Program-made: the position numbers and the translations under genes
Notes under the pieces: generated by a model
Seen by the model: the letters and a program-made list of their open reading frames with translations, nothing else
The model's database searches: none
Told to the model about the DNA's origin: nothing
Shown: positions 1-6,034 of the stretch, one piece after another
Numbering within the stretch: position 1 is the first letter of the stretch
Layout of the letters: every line of letters starts with the position of its first letter
Assembly (NCBI GenBank): GCA_900770215.1
Contig: CAAGJW010000072.1
Span: 1-10,726 of the forward strand
Direction of reading: 5' to 3'
Length of the DNA stretch: 10,726 nucleotides
Source of the DNA: Bacteroidales bacterium
GTDB lineage: Bacteria; Bacteroidota; Bacteroidia; Bacteroidales; Muribaculaceae

Positions 1-195
1 CGAGGGCTCCCCGGCAAGGCCCCAGACGGCCCCGCACAGCCCCACAGCCGCCCTCTGCGGCCAAATGCGGCACATCGTCATGAAAATCCGGCGATTTGCA
101 ATACTTCTAAGAAAACTCCTCTCCCTTCCAGAAAATCGTCTTCAACAGCGCCATATGACCCCCGCAACACCCTTTTGACACAGTTTCTGCCACCG
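1..195. other. Window-edge stretch with no supported gene
   Basis: I see no gene I can support here. The first 60 bases are C-rich low-complexity sequence. On the minus strand a frame beginning at 81 (Met-Thr-Met-Cys-Arg) stays open to the window edge for 27 codons and could be the start of a gene running off the left side. It has no clear ribosome site or recognisable motif. No T-tract terminator is visible just after the DJ-1 stop. Confidence 0.4.
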
Positions 196-747
196 CTACT
201 TGAGCTCGAGCGAGTGGTAGAGGTGGTTGATGCGCTCGTCGTCGCCCAGGAGCATGGCGGCCAGGGTGATGGAGAGCTGGAGCGAGAGGCCGGCGCCGGC
301 GCCGGTGACCAGGTTGCGGTCGACCACGACGCGGTCGTCGACGATGTTGAAGTCCTTGATCTTGTCTTTCACGCTGTGGTGGCAGGTGATGTTGCTGCCT
401 GTGGCGATGCCGCCCACCTGGAGCACCATGGGAGCACCGCATATTGCGGCCAGGAGCCTGCCGCTGCGATACTGGCGGCGGGCCAGGTCTACCACCTGCT
501 CGTTGTGGCACAGGTTCACATAGCCGGGGAAGCCGCCCGGCAGGTAGATGAGGTCGGCCTGGTCGAGGTCGGCCTGGTCGAGGGTGCAGTCGGCCGTGAC
601 GTGCACCAGGTGCGACGATGCCACTTGCAGGCTGCCGGTAGTCGACACCTGCACGATGTCGAGCCCCAGGCGGTGGAAGATGTCGACCGGGGTCAAGGCC
701 TCGATGGTTTCAAAGCCATCGGCCAGAAGAACGTAACTTTTTCCCAT
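196..747 (-). CDS. DJ-1/PfpI (ThiJ) family protein
   Basis: This is a 183-residue cytoplasmic protein of the DJ-1/PfpI superfamily, whose members act as glyoxalase/deglycase-like enzymes or oxidative-stress chaperones. The exact activity cannot be read from sequence. Family marks are the N-terminal beta strand with DGFETIEA (acidic partner Glu13), the LPGGFPG turn (69-75), and the nucleophile elbow AICGAP with Cys103. The C-terminal TGAGAG stretch (148-153) matches the usual glycine-rich segment. Length is normal for a single-domain member, with no signal peptide. Residues 57-66 are an exact pentapeptide repeat, Asp-Gln-Ala-Asp-Leu twice, encoded by a 15-bp tandem duplication (551-565 and 566-580). 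The gene is monocistronic on the minus strand, divergent from the small ORF and GH97 gene. The ATG at 747 is about 30 bp below a good -7 element. Confidence 0.93.
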   Translation of the reverse strand: MGKSYVLLADGFETIEALTPVDIFHRLGLDIVQVSTTGSLQVASSHLVHVTADCTLDQADLDQADLIYLPGGFPGYVNLCHNEQVVDLARRQYRSGRLLAAICGAPMVLQVGGIATGSNITCHHSVKDKIKDFNIVDDRVVVDRNLVTGAGAGLSLQLSITLAAMLLGDDERINHLYHSLELK

Positions 748-779
748 GTTTTTCTACATTTTTACTATATAACCGAGTG

Positions 780-814
780 CAAAGATACTGCATGGGCGCG
801 ACACGCGCGTCAAA
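780..814 (-). promoter_or_regulatory. Promoter of the DJ-1 gene (Bacteroidetes type)
   Basis: On the minus strand 780-787 reads TATCTTTG, an exact match to the Bacteroidetes -7 consensus TAnnTTTG. A TTTG at 811-814 could be the -33 element, but the 23-base spacing is a few bases longer than usual. Transcription would start near 773-776, giving a leader of about 30 nt. Confidence 0.55.
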
Positions 815-854
815 AAAAATGGATGAAAAGAGCAGAATTGTCGTTTGTTTTTTT

Positions 855-862
855 TAATTTTG
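855..862 (+). promoter_or_regulatory. Candidate -7 element for the 939-3182 unit
   Basis: TAATTTTG matches TAnnTTTG exactly and lies about 77 bp before the ATG at 939. No TTTG is present at the usual -33 distance, and the surrounding T-run makes a chance match possible. I see no other -7 element between here and the GH97 start, so this may drive both reading frames. Confidence 0.35.
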
Positions 863-938
863 TCTTTTCAGGAGGGCCTTGCTGTCTGCTGGAGGAGGCA
901 GCTGTGCAGGGTCGCTTAAGAAAAATCATCGTCATGCA

Positions 939-1131
939 ATGAAAACTTGTGCCAGGATGCTGAGTCGACTTTTACTGCTCGTGTGGGCCGTGCTGCTCAT
1001 GCCGCTGTCGTGTGGCCAGGCGTGGGCATTGCCTGGCGAGGTGTCGCGCGACCCTCGACCGGGTGTATGACTATTTCAACGCCCTTCAGCCCGACAAGGC
1101 TGTGAAGCTGATGGACACAGTTGAGAAGTAA
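939..1131 (+). pseudogene. Frameshifted small exported-protein gene
   Basis: From the ATG at 939 the frame encodes a clear signal peptide (MKTCARMLSRLLLLVWAVLL, followed by a c-region ending AWA), then stops at 1068-1070 after 43 codons. Just before that stop, the +1 frame becomes coherent and reads ATLDRVYDYFNALQPDKAVK followed by LMDTVEK and a TAA at 1129-1131. The switch falls in GTGTCGCGCGACC (1041-1053). One more CG unit in that CG tract would restore a single frame (Glu-Val-Ser-Arg-Ala-Thr-Leu-Asp-Arg-Val-Tyr) of about 64 codons with a mature part near 35 residues. I do not recognise the family. The repaired gene would end 26 bp before GH97 and could share its transcript. Alternatives are a sequencing error or a remnant of a larger gene with an internal deletion. 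Confidence 0.5.
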
Positions 1132-1157
1132 TCAGAGTATAAGATAAAATAAACAGA

Positions 1158-3182
1158 ATGCATAAAACAATGAAATTGATAGTTACCCTGCTGGCCGCTG
1201 TGCTGGCTGTGCCGCTTGCCCTGGCCCACGACGTGGTGGCCTCGCCCGACGGCCACATCAAGGTCACCGCCGGCCTCAAGGGCGGCAAGCCCTTCTACAG
1301 TGTGGAGCGCGACGGGCGCCCGGTCATCAACACCTCCTACCTGGGTTTCGAGCTCGACAAGGGCTCGCTCAAAGACGGCTTCAAGGTGATCGCGCGCAAG
1401 CGCGACAGCAAGTGCGAGACCTGGACCCAGGTGTGGGGCGAGGACAAGGAGGTGGTGAACCACTACAACGAGCTGCGCCTGTGCCTGCAGCAGTCGAAGG
1501 GCGCTAAATTGAGACTCGACCTCGTGCTGCGCGTGTTTAACGACGGCTTCGGGCTGCGCTACGAGTTTCCCAAGCAGGCTGGGCTGAGCGAGTTCAAGAT
1601 ACTCGACGAGCTCACCCAGGTAGCCATGCCTGTCGATGCCCAGGCCTGGACCATACCCACGCAGGGCACCACCTACTATGAGGCCTTGTGGACCAAGGCA
1701 CCGCTCAGCCAGAAACCCGAGGTGAGCACGCCGGTCACCATCGAGGTGAGCGACTCGCTCTACATGGTGCTGCACGATGCTGCGCTTGTCGACTATGCCA
1801 GCCTCAACTACACGCCACGGCAGCTGCCGGGCGCGGCGGTGACGCTTGTGGCCTCGCTCACGCCCTGGAAAAACGGCGTGAAGGTGTACGGCCAGGCCCC
1901 GATGGTCACGCCCTGGCGCACGTGCATCATTGCACGCACACCTGGCGAGCTCATCACCTCGCGGCTCATGCTCAACCTCAACGAGCCTTGCAAGATTGCC
2001 GACACGAGCTGGATCACCTGTGGCAAGTATGTGGGCATATGGTGGGGTATGCACATGAAGGACTACACCTGGAGCCAGGGCCCGAAGCACGGGGCCACCA
2101 CGGCCAATACCAAGCGCTACATCGACTTTGCCGCCGCCCACGGCATGAAGGGCGTGCTCGTGGAGGGCTGGAACTATGGCTGGGACGGCGACTGGGCCCG
2201 CGACGACAAGTTCAACTACACCAAGCCCTATCCCGACTACGACTTCGAGGGTCTGCAGCGCTATGCCCTGTCGCGCGGCGTGAGCTTGATTGCCCACAAC
2301 GAGACGGGCGGCTTTGCCAAGACCTATGAGGACCAGCTCGAGGCAGCCTTCTCGCTCTATGAGCGCATGGGCATACACGCGGTGAAGACGGGCTATGTGA
2401 ACACGCTCATGGACCAGCGTGAGGACCAGCACTCGCAATACGGCATACGCCACTACCTGAAGGTGATAGAGGCTGCGGCACGCCACCACATCATGGTGGT
2501 GAACCACGAGCCGGCCATGCCCTCGGGCCTGTGCCGCACCTATCCCAACCTGATCTCGGGCGAGGGCTTCCGCGGGCAGGAGTGGAATGCCTGGAGCGCC
2601 GACGGCGGCAACCCGCCCTATCACGTGACCGTGCTGCCCTTCACCCGCGGGCTGGCAGGCTCGATGGACTTCACGCCGGGCATCTTCAACTTCACCAACA
2701 AGGCCATGCCGGGCACCCACCCGCAGACTACCCTGGCCAAGCAGCTGGCCGAGTATGTGCTGCTCTACACGCCCTGGCAGATGGCTGCCGACGAGATTGA
2801 GAACTACGAGGGGCAGCCTGCCTTCAAGTTTATCGAGGACGTGCCCACCAACTTTGAGCGCACCGTCGTGCTCAATGCCAAGATAGGCAACTACCTCACC
2901 ATTGCCCGCAAGGACCGCGACAGCGACAACTGGTGCATTGGCAGTGCCACCGACGAGAAGGCTCGCGACCTGGACCTGAAGCTCGATTTTCTCGACGAGG
3001 GCAAGCCCTATGTGGCCCACATCTATACCGACGGTCCTGGCGCCGACTACCGCACCAATCCCTATCCCGTGACCTTCACCACCCAGGCTGTGAAGCGCGG
3101 CGACGTGATAAGGGTGCACCTGGCTCCCAGCGGCGGCGCGGCCATGATGATCGTGCCCGTGAAGCCTGTGACCAACCATTGA
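1158..3182 (+). CDS. Glycoside hydrolase family 97, SusB-like inverting alpha-glucosidase
   Basis: This 674-residue exported enzyme probably releases glucose from alpha-linked oligosaccharides in the periplasm. Residues 1-23 form a signal peptide ending ALA, with no lipobox Cys. The order is an N-terminal beta-sandwich (about 25-280), a TIM-barrel catalytic domain (about 285-560) and a C-terminal beta domain (about 565-670). The glutamates used by B. thetaiotaomicron SusB map by spacing: Glu136 (Ca), Glu336 in VEGWN, Glu382 in HNETGG and Glu451 in NHEP (bases), Glu469 in SGEG (Ca) and Glu475 in GQEWNAW (acid). The gaps 382/451/469/475 equal SusB 439/508/526/532 exactly, so the inverting glucosidase subtype is favoured over the retaining galactosidase type. 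It is somewhat shorter than SusB. No SusC/SusD genes are beside it. Met5 (1170) is an alternative start. A terminator follows at once. Confidence 0.93.
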   Translation: MHKTMKLIVTLLAAVLAVPLALAHDVVASPDGHIKVTAGLKGGKPFYSVERDGRPVINTSYLGFELDKGSLKDGFKVIARKRDSKCETWTQVWGEDKEVVNHYNELRLCLQQSKGAKLRLDLVLRVFNDGFGLRYEFPKQAGLSEFKILDELTQVAMPVDAQAWTIPTQGTTYYEALWTKAPLSQKPEVSTPVTIEVSDSLYMVLHDAALVDYASLNYTPRQLPGAAVTLVASLTPWKNGVKVYGQAPMVTPWRTCIIARTPGELITSRLMLNLNEPCKIADTSWITCGKYVGIWWGMHMKDYTWSQGPKHGATTANTKRYIDFAAAHGMKGVLVEGWNYGWDGDWARDDKFNYTKPYPDYDFEGLQRYALSRGVSLIAHNETGGFAKTYEDQLEAAFSLYERMGIHAVKTGYVNTLMDQREDQHSQYGIRHYLKVIEAAARHHIMVVNHEPAMPSGLCRTYPNLISGEGFRGQEWNAWSADGGNPPYHVTVLPFTRGLAGSMDFTPGIFNFTNKAMPGTHPQTTLAKQLAEYVLLYTPWQMAADEIENYEGQPAFKFIEDVPTNFERTVVLNAKIGNYLTIARKDRDSDNWCIGSATDEKARDLDLKLDFLDEGKPYVAHIYTDGPGADYRTNPYPVTFTTQAVKRGDVIRVHLAPSGGAAMMIVPVKPVTNH

Positions 3183-3185
3183 GAC

Positions 3186-3240
3186 CCTGGGCAGGGCAGT
3201 TGTGCTTGCCTGCGGCGCACTGCTCTGCCTGGTTTTTTTT
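3186..3240 (+). terminator. Rho-independent terminator after GH97
   Basis: The arms 3189-3205 and 3215-3229 pair in about 15 bp with two single-base bulges around a 9-nt loop. Two more G-C pairs (3186-3187 with 3231-3232) close the base. The stem runs straight into eight T residues (3233-3240). It begins only a few bases after the GH97 stop. Confidence 0.75.
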
Positions 3241-3335
3241 CAAGAAAATGCCCGCCAGGCGGGCGTGAAATGTTAATTAAGTTTAAACGGCGAAAGGTTT
3301 ATGCCGAAAAATTATGTTGTAAAACATAAAGGGTT

Positions 3336-3343
3336 TACTTTTG
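3336..3343 (+). promoter_or_regulatory. -7 element of a candidate small RNA gene
   Basis: TACTTTTG is an exact TAnnTTTG match and is followed by GC, as is common in Bacteroidetes promoters. A TTG at 3317-3319 lies 16 bases upstream, shorter than the ideal spacing, so the -33 part is weak. Transcription would begin near 3347-3350. It lies after the GH97 terminator and has no plus-strand gene downstream before 6811. Confidence 0.5.
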
Positions 3344-3349
3344 CATTGG

Positions 3350-3494
3350 TTTTTCATGGTATTAGTTTTTAAAGTTACGAGATACCTGGCGTCGTGAGAC
3401 GGTTTTTATCTCGTTTTGTTTAAGGTTTATGTTAATGGTATTAGAAGGTTAATTAGTTAAGCAATCCCAGATAGCGATATCCGGGATTTTTTTT
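3350..3494 (+). ncRNA. Candidate structured small RNA, about 145 nt
   Basis: A free-standing transcript is implied by a -7 element at 3336-3343 and a terminator ending at 3494, both isolated from protein genes on this strand. Inside, 3377-3384 (ACGAGATA) pairs perfectly with 3407-3414 (TATCTCGT). Nested within is CGTC-GTGA-GACG (3390-3401), a hairpin with a GNRA-type loop. The decamer ATGGTATTAG occurs twice (3356-3365 and 3435-3444), on either side of the hairpin. The terminator hairpin also has a GNRA loop, GCGA. No convincing open frame is present. I cannot assign it to a named RNA family. It could be a regulatory RNA, a 6S-like RNA, or the leader of a lost gene. Start is inferred from promoter geometry, end from the T-tract. 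Confidence 0.5.
3463..3494 (+). terminator. Rho-independent terminator with GCGA tetraloop
   Basis: AATCCC (3463-3468) pairs with GGGATT (3483-3488). After one A/C mismatch, GATA (3470-3473) pairs with TATC (3478-3481) around a GCGA loop. Eight Ts run from 3487 to 3494. This is a textbook intrinsic terminator on the plus strand and sets the end of the candidate RNA. Confidence 0.8.
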
Positions 3495-3523
3495 ATACCT
3501 CCCCCCCTGCGATGGGGCAAGCG

Positions 3524-3565
3524 AAAAACAATGGGAGCGCGGCGTTGCAACGCTGCGCTCCCATT
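3524..3565 (-). terminator. Terminator of the minus-strand operon 3586-5841
   Basis: AATGGGAGCGC (3530-3540) pairs perfectly with GCGCTCCCATT (3555-3565). The stem continues through a G-T pair and GCGTT/AACGC, giving about 17 bp. Reading minus, it is followed after one G by five Ts (complement of 3524-3528). It lies 20 bp after the stop of the exported-protein gene. The plus-strand terminator at 3463-3494 faces it. Confidence 0.75.
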
Positions 3566-3585
3566 GTGTGTGATGGGCGGCGGGG

Positions 3586-4380
3586 TCACATGTTGAGGCT
3601 GCGCAGCAGCCCCAGGTAGCTCACGGTGAAGCCCACGGTGCAGCCTTTCATCACGGGAGTGTGCTTGCTGTAGTTGGCATAGGTGATGAAGGGCGAGATG
3701 CGCAGGCTGGAGGTGAAGCGCTTGTTGCCGTTGCCCAGGAAGGGGGTGGAGGTGACAGTGGAGTTGAGCTGGATGTCGATGTCGACCGAGGCGATAAAGC
3801 CCCAGCTGCTTTTCTTCTCTTTCCAGGTCTTGCCTTTCTGGTAAAACTCCTTGCCATGCTCGTCGATGCCCCACTTGAGGCTGTCGACGTCCCAGCTGTA
3901 CTTGCTGTAGTAGCAGCCCACGTTGGGGGTCACAGCCACGCGGTTGCCTTCCCACACGGTGTAGCCCACTTGAGCGCTCCAGCCCAGGTAGGTGGCATCG
4001 GCATTGCTGTTGTGCAGCAGGTCGCGCCCCTGTGCGTCTTTCACATTCCACATGTTGCTTTGCTTGAACGAGGGCTGGCCGAAGTGGATGTCGGTCTTGA
4101 GGCGGAAGTTCTCGTAGCTGCCGGTGAGTCCTATCTGGAACACAGCGCAGCCCTTGAAGTAGTCGGCTGTGTGGCTGGTGGGAAACACGCCGCCTGCGCC
4201 CAGGTAGATGCCATAGTTGTAGTCGCTCGAGACCGGGATGGCATCGGCGCTCTTGTCGTGGCGGGCAGGCTTGGCATTGCCGTTGCCGTCGAGACTTGCA
4301 TAGCCCGTCTGTGCCAGTGCAAGCACAGGCATGAGGGCCAGCAGGGCGGTTGCTGCTAAGTGATGGATAAGGTGTTTCAT
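3586..4380 (-). CDS. Exported protein, probable outer-membrane beta-barrel
   Basis: This 264-residue protein starts with a clear signal peptide (MKHLIHHLAATALLALMPVL, then ALA before Gln24). The mature part is rich in alternating hydrophobic and polar strands with aromatic residues at strand ends, such as YNYGIYLGAGGVF (55-67), WSAQVGYTVWEGNRV and WGFIASVDIDIQL. Together with a final strand near residues 250-260 (VGFTVSYLGLL), this is the look of a small outer-membrane barrel of roughly eight to ten strands. I do not recognise a specific family, and no lipobox, OmpA or TonB-plug domain is visible. The start lies 38 bp after argF' on the same strand with no clear promoter between, so it is probably co-transcribed. 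A strong terminator follows the stop. An exported all-beta soluble protein is the main alternative. Confidence 0.8.
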   Translation of the reverse strand: MKHLIHHLAATALLALMPVLALAQTGYASLDGNGNAKPARHDKSADAIPVSSDYNYGIYLGAGGVFPTSHTADYFKGCAVFQIGLTGSYENFRLKTDIHFGQPSFKQSNMWNVKDAQGRDLLHNSNADATYLGWSAQVGYTVWEGNRVAVTPNVGCYYSKYSWDVDSLKWGIDEHGKEFYQKGKTWKEKKSSWGFIASVDIDIQLNSTVTSTPFLGNGNKRFTSSLRISPFITYANYSKHTPVMKGCTVGFTVSYLGLLRSLNM

Positions 4381-4418
4381 ATATACTATGATATAGTGAT
4401 TGTGTATTTTTTATGTTT

Positions 4419-5372
4419 CTACAGACTTTCGAGCATGCGCTTGATGACGACCTCGGCGCTTATCTCGCGGTTGGCCGCCTCGGGAATGACGAGCGATCGC
4501 GGGCTCTCGATCACGTCGTCGGTCACCACCAGGTTGCGGCGCACGGGCAGGCAGTGCATGAAATAGGCGTTGCTGGTGAGGGCCATCTTCTGGGCGCTCA
4601 CGGTCCAGCTCATGTCGCGGTTGATGATTTTGCCATAGTTGGGGTCGCGATAGGCGCTCCAGTTCTTGGCATAGACAAAGTGGGCGCCTCGCAGGGCCTC
4701 GTCCTGGTTGTGGGTGATGGTGGCGCCGCGGGTGAAGCGCTCGTCGAGCTCCATGCCTTCGGGGCAGGCGATGACAAAGTCGTAGCCCGTGGCGCACATC
4801 CACTCGCTGAACGAGTTGGGCACGGCCTGAGGCAGGGGCTTGCAGTGGGGGGCCCAGGTCATCACCACCTTGGGCCGCGGGCAGGGTTTGTGCTCCTCGA
4901 TGGTGATGAGGTCGGCAAAGGCCTGCAGGGGGTGCACGGTAGCCGTCTCCATGGCAAAGACAGGGCGGCCGCTGTATTGCTTGAACTGCTCAAAGATGCG
5001 CTCCTCGTAGTCTTCTTGCTTGTCGTTGAAGCGGGCAAACGAGCGCACGCCTATCAGGTCGCAGTAGCACCCCATCACGGGGATGGCTTCGAGCAGGTGC
5101 TCGCTCTTGTCGCCGTCCATGACCACGCCGCGCTCGGTCTCGAGCTTCCATGCGCCCTGGTTCACATCGAGCACGATCACGTTCATGCCCAGGTTCATAG
5201 CAGCCTTCTGGGTGCTCAGCCTGGTGCGCAGGCTGGAGTTGAAGAATACCATGAGCAAGGTTTTGTTCTTGCCCAGGTGCTGATAGGCGAAACGATTTTT
5301 CTTCACCTCGAGCGCCTCGTCGAGGGCGGCTTTCAGGTCGCCAATGTCGGCAACGTGTTGAAAACATTTCAT
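4419..5372 (-). CDS. argF': N-succinylornithine/N-acetylornithine carbamoyltransferase
   Basis: This 317-residue enzyme transfers the carbamoyl group of carbamoyl phosphate to an N-acylated ornithine in the arginine pathway of Bacteroidetes. It does not use free ornithine. Markers are the phosphate-binding FFNSSLRTR (43-51), NLGMNV (60-65), HPLQ (147-150), YAKNW with Lys236, and HCLPVRRN (273-280), followed by the conserved ESP/IPEAANREIS tail. Length matches the Bacteroides fragilis enzyme (about 318). The residue that sets the acyl group, Pro90 in B. fragilis (succinyl) and Glu92 in Xanthomonas (acetyl), is Ser90 here in DGDKSEH. Absence of Glu favours succinylornithine. The gene lies 91 bp after the small helical protein gene and 38 bp before the exported protein. 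No other arginine gene is in the window. Confidence 0.95.
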   Translation of the reverse strand: MKCFQHVADIGDLKAALDEALEVKKNRFAYQHLGKNKTLLMVFFNSSLRTRLSTQKAAMNLGMNVIVLDVNQGAWKLETERGVVMDGDKSEHLLEAIPVMGCYCDLIGVRSFARFNDKQEDYEERIFEQFKQYSGRPVFAMETATVHPLQAFADLITIEEHKPCPRPKVVMTWAPHCKPLPQAVPNSFSEWMCATGYDFVIACPEGMELDERFTRGATITHNQDEALRGAHFVYAKNWSAYRDPNYGKIINRDMSWTVSAQKMALTSNAYFMHCLPVRRNLVVTDDVIESPRSLVIPEAANREISAEVVIKRMLESL

Positions 5373-5463
5373 GTTGCAATCATTTATTTATATATAGCAC
5401 GTGCGCAGTGATGACGGCGCTACGTGTGGTTAGCAAGGCGCAAGTTAGCTATTTTTCCCGACA

Positions 5464-5841
5464 CTACCACCACAAGTTGCGGTAATATTTGTGAAACAGG
5501 TCGAGGCCTTCCTGCATGGGGCGCAGCGACTCGTGGGCGCGCTCGAGCTCGTAGGCGATGTCTTGCTCGTTGTTCCACACGGCTTTCACATAGGCCTTGT
5601 ACTCGGGCGTGTCTTCCTCGGTGCTGTTGGCCACGCGGTCGATGGCATAGATCATCTTGTCGAGGATGTCGGTCCACTCTTGCATCGAGAGGCAGTTGTC
5701 GGGCACACGGTCGGTCTGCTTCCTGAACTCCTTGAGCCTGGGAAGCACGTAGCGGGCAATGGAGATGTCGAGGTCGCGCAGCTCGCTATTGGCGATGTCG
5801 GCCTCTTCCCGCTTGGAGAGGGGAGAGAGATTACTTGTCAT
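5464..5841 (-). CDS. Small acidic helical protein of unknown function
   Basis: I cannot name this 125-residue protein. It has no signal peptide or membrane segment and is predicted from composition to be almost all helix, with many charged residues (Glu, Asp, Lys, Arg) spaced as in amphipathic helices. A conserved-looking core is QEWTDILDKMIYAI (54-67), followed by NNEQDIAYELERAHESLRPM and the aromatic end YYRNLWW. The W-x-x-I-L-x-x-M-I pattern reminds me of short hypothetical proteins in Bacteroidetes phages and prophages, but that is an impression from memory. It is first in a likely three-gene unit with argF' and the exported protein. A promoter carrying a palindrome lies upstream. GC content and codon use resemble the neighbours. 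Confidence 0.7.
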   Translation of the reverse strand: MTSNLSPLSKREEADIANSELRDLDISIARYVLPRLKEFRKQTDRVPDNCLSMQEWTDILDKMIYAIDRVANSTEEDTPEYKAYVKAVWNNEQDIAYELERAHESLRPMQEGLDLFHKYYRNLWW

Positions 5842-5924
5842 TGTTTTGCTTGAAATTTAATAGTTTTCTCTTTTCGGCTTGGACTGCAAGCGTGCGAAAG
5901 TCATATATACTTCTTTCGGCAGTG

Positions 5925-5955
5925 GAAAGGTACTCACAATTTTGATAGTATCAAA
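5925..5955 (-). promoter_or_regulatory. Promoter of the 5464-5841 gene and likely argF' unit
   Basis: Reading minus, TTTG (complement of 5952-5955) is followed after exactly 19 bases by TACCTTTC (complement of 5925-5932), a 7/8 match to TAnnTTTG. The spacing is ideal for Bacteroidetes sigma. Transcription would start near 5920, giving a leader of about 80 nt. Confidence 0.6.
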
Positions 5956-5957
5956 AT
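5939..5957. promoter_or_regulatory. Perfect palindrome over the -33 element, candidate operator
   Basis: ATTTTGATA-G-TATCAAAAT is a perfect 9-bp inverted repeat around one base. It covers the -33 TTTG of the minus-strand promoter, so a dimeric regulator bound here would block or modulate that promoter. A second inverted repeat (TTTTCAC/GTGAAAA with a 7-nt loop, 5970-5990) lies just upstream. No regulator gene is in the window. Confidence 0.4.
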
Positions 5958-6034
5958 AATTTCAAACTTTTTTCACCAGTATTGTGAAAATTAGAAAAAA
6001 TTAATCACGATTTCATTACAATGTGTCTCTGTCT

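Noticed and set aside
1..81. Minus-strand partial gene starting at 81 and running off the left edge
   Set aside because: Only 27 codons are visible, the base composition is C-rich low complexity, and neither a ribosome site nor a motif supports it.
1086..3179. A 697-codon open frame on the minus strand opposite GH97
   Set aside because: It mirrors a gene with clear GH97 motifs and exists because G/C-ending codons leave few stops on the other strand. Its translation is low-complexity Val/His/Gly/Ala with no family marks.
3248..3266. GCCCGCC-A-GGCGGGC palindrome as a second terminator after GH97
   Set aside because: The usable loop is only about 3 bases and no T-run follows on either strand. 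The T-tract terminator ending at 3240 explains the GH97 end better.
5970..5990. TTTTCAC/GTGAAAA hairpin as terminator of the 6035-6610 gene
   Set aside because: On the minus strand the stem is followed by A residues, not Ts, and it is A/T-rich and weak. It is kept only as an inverted repeat.
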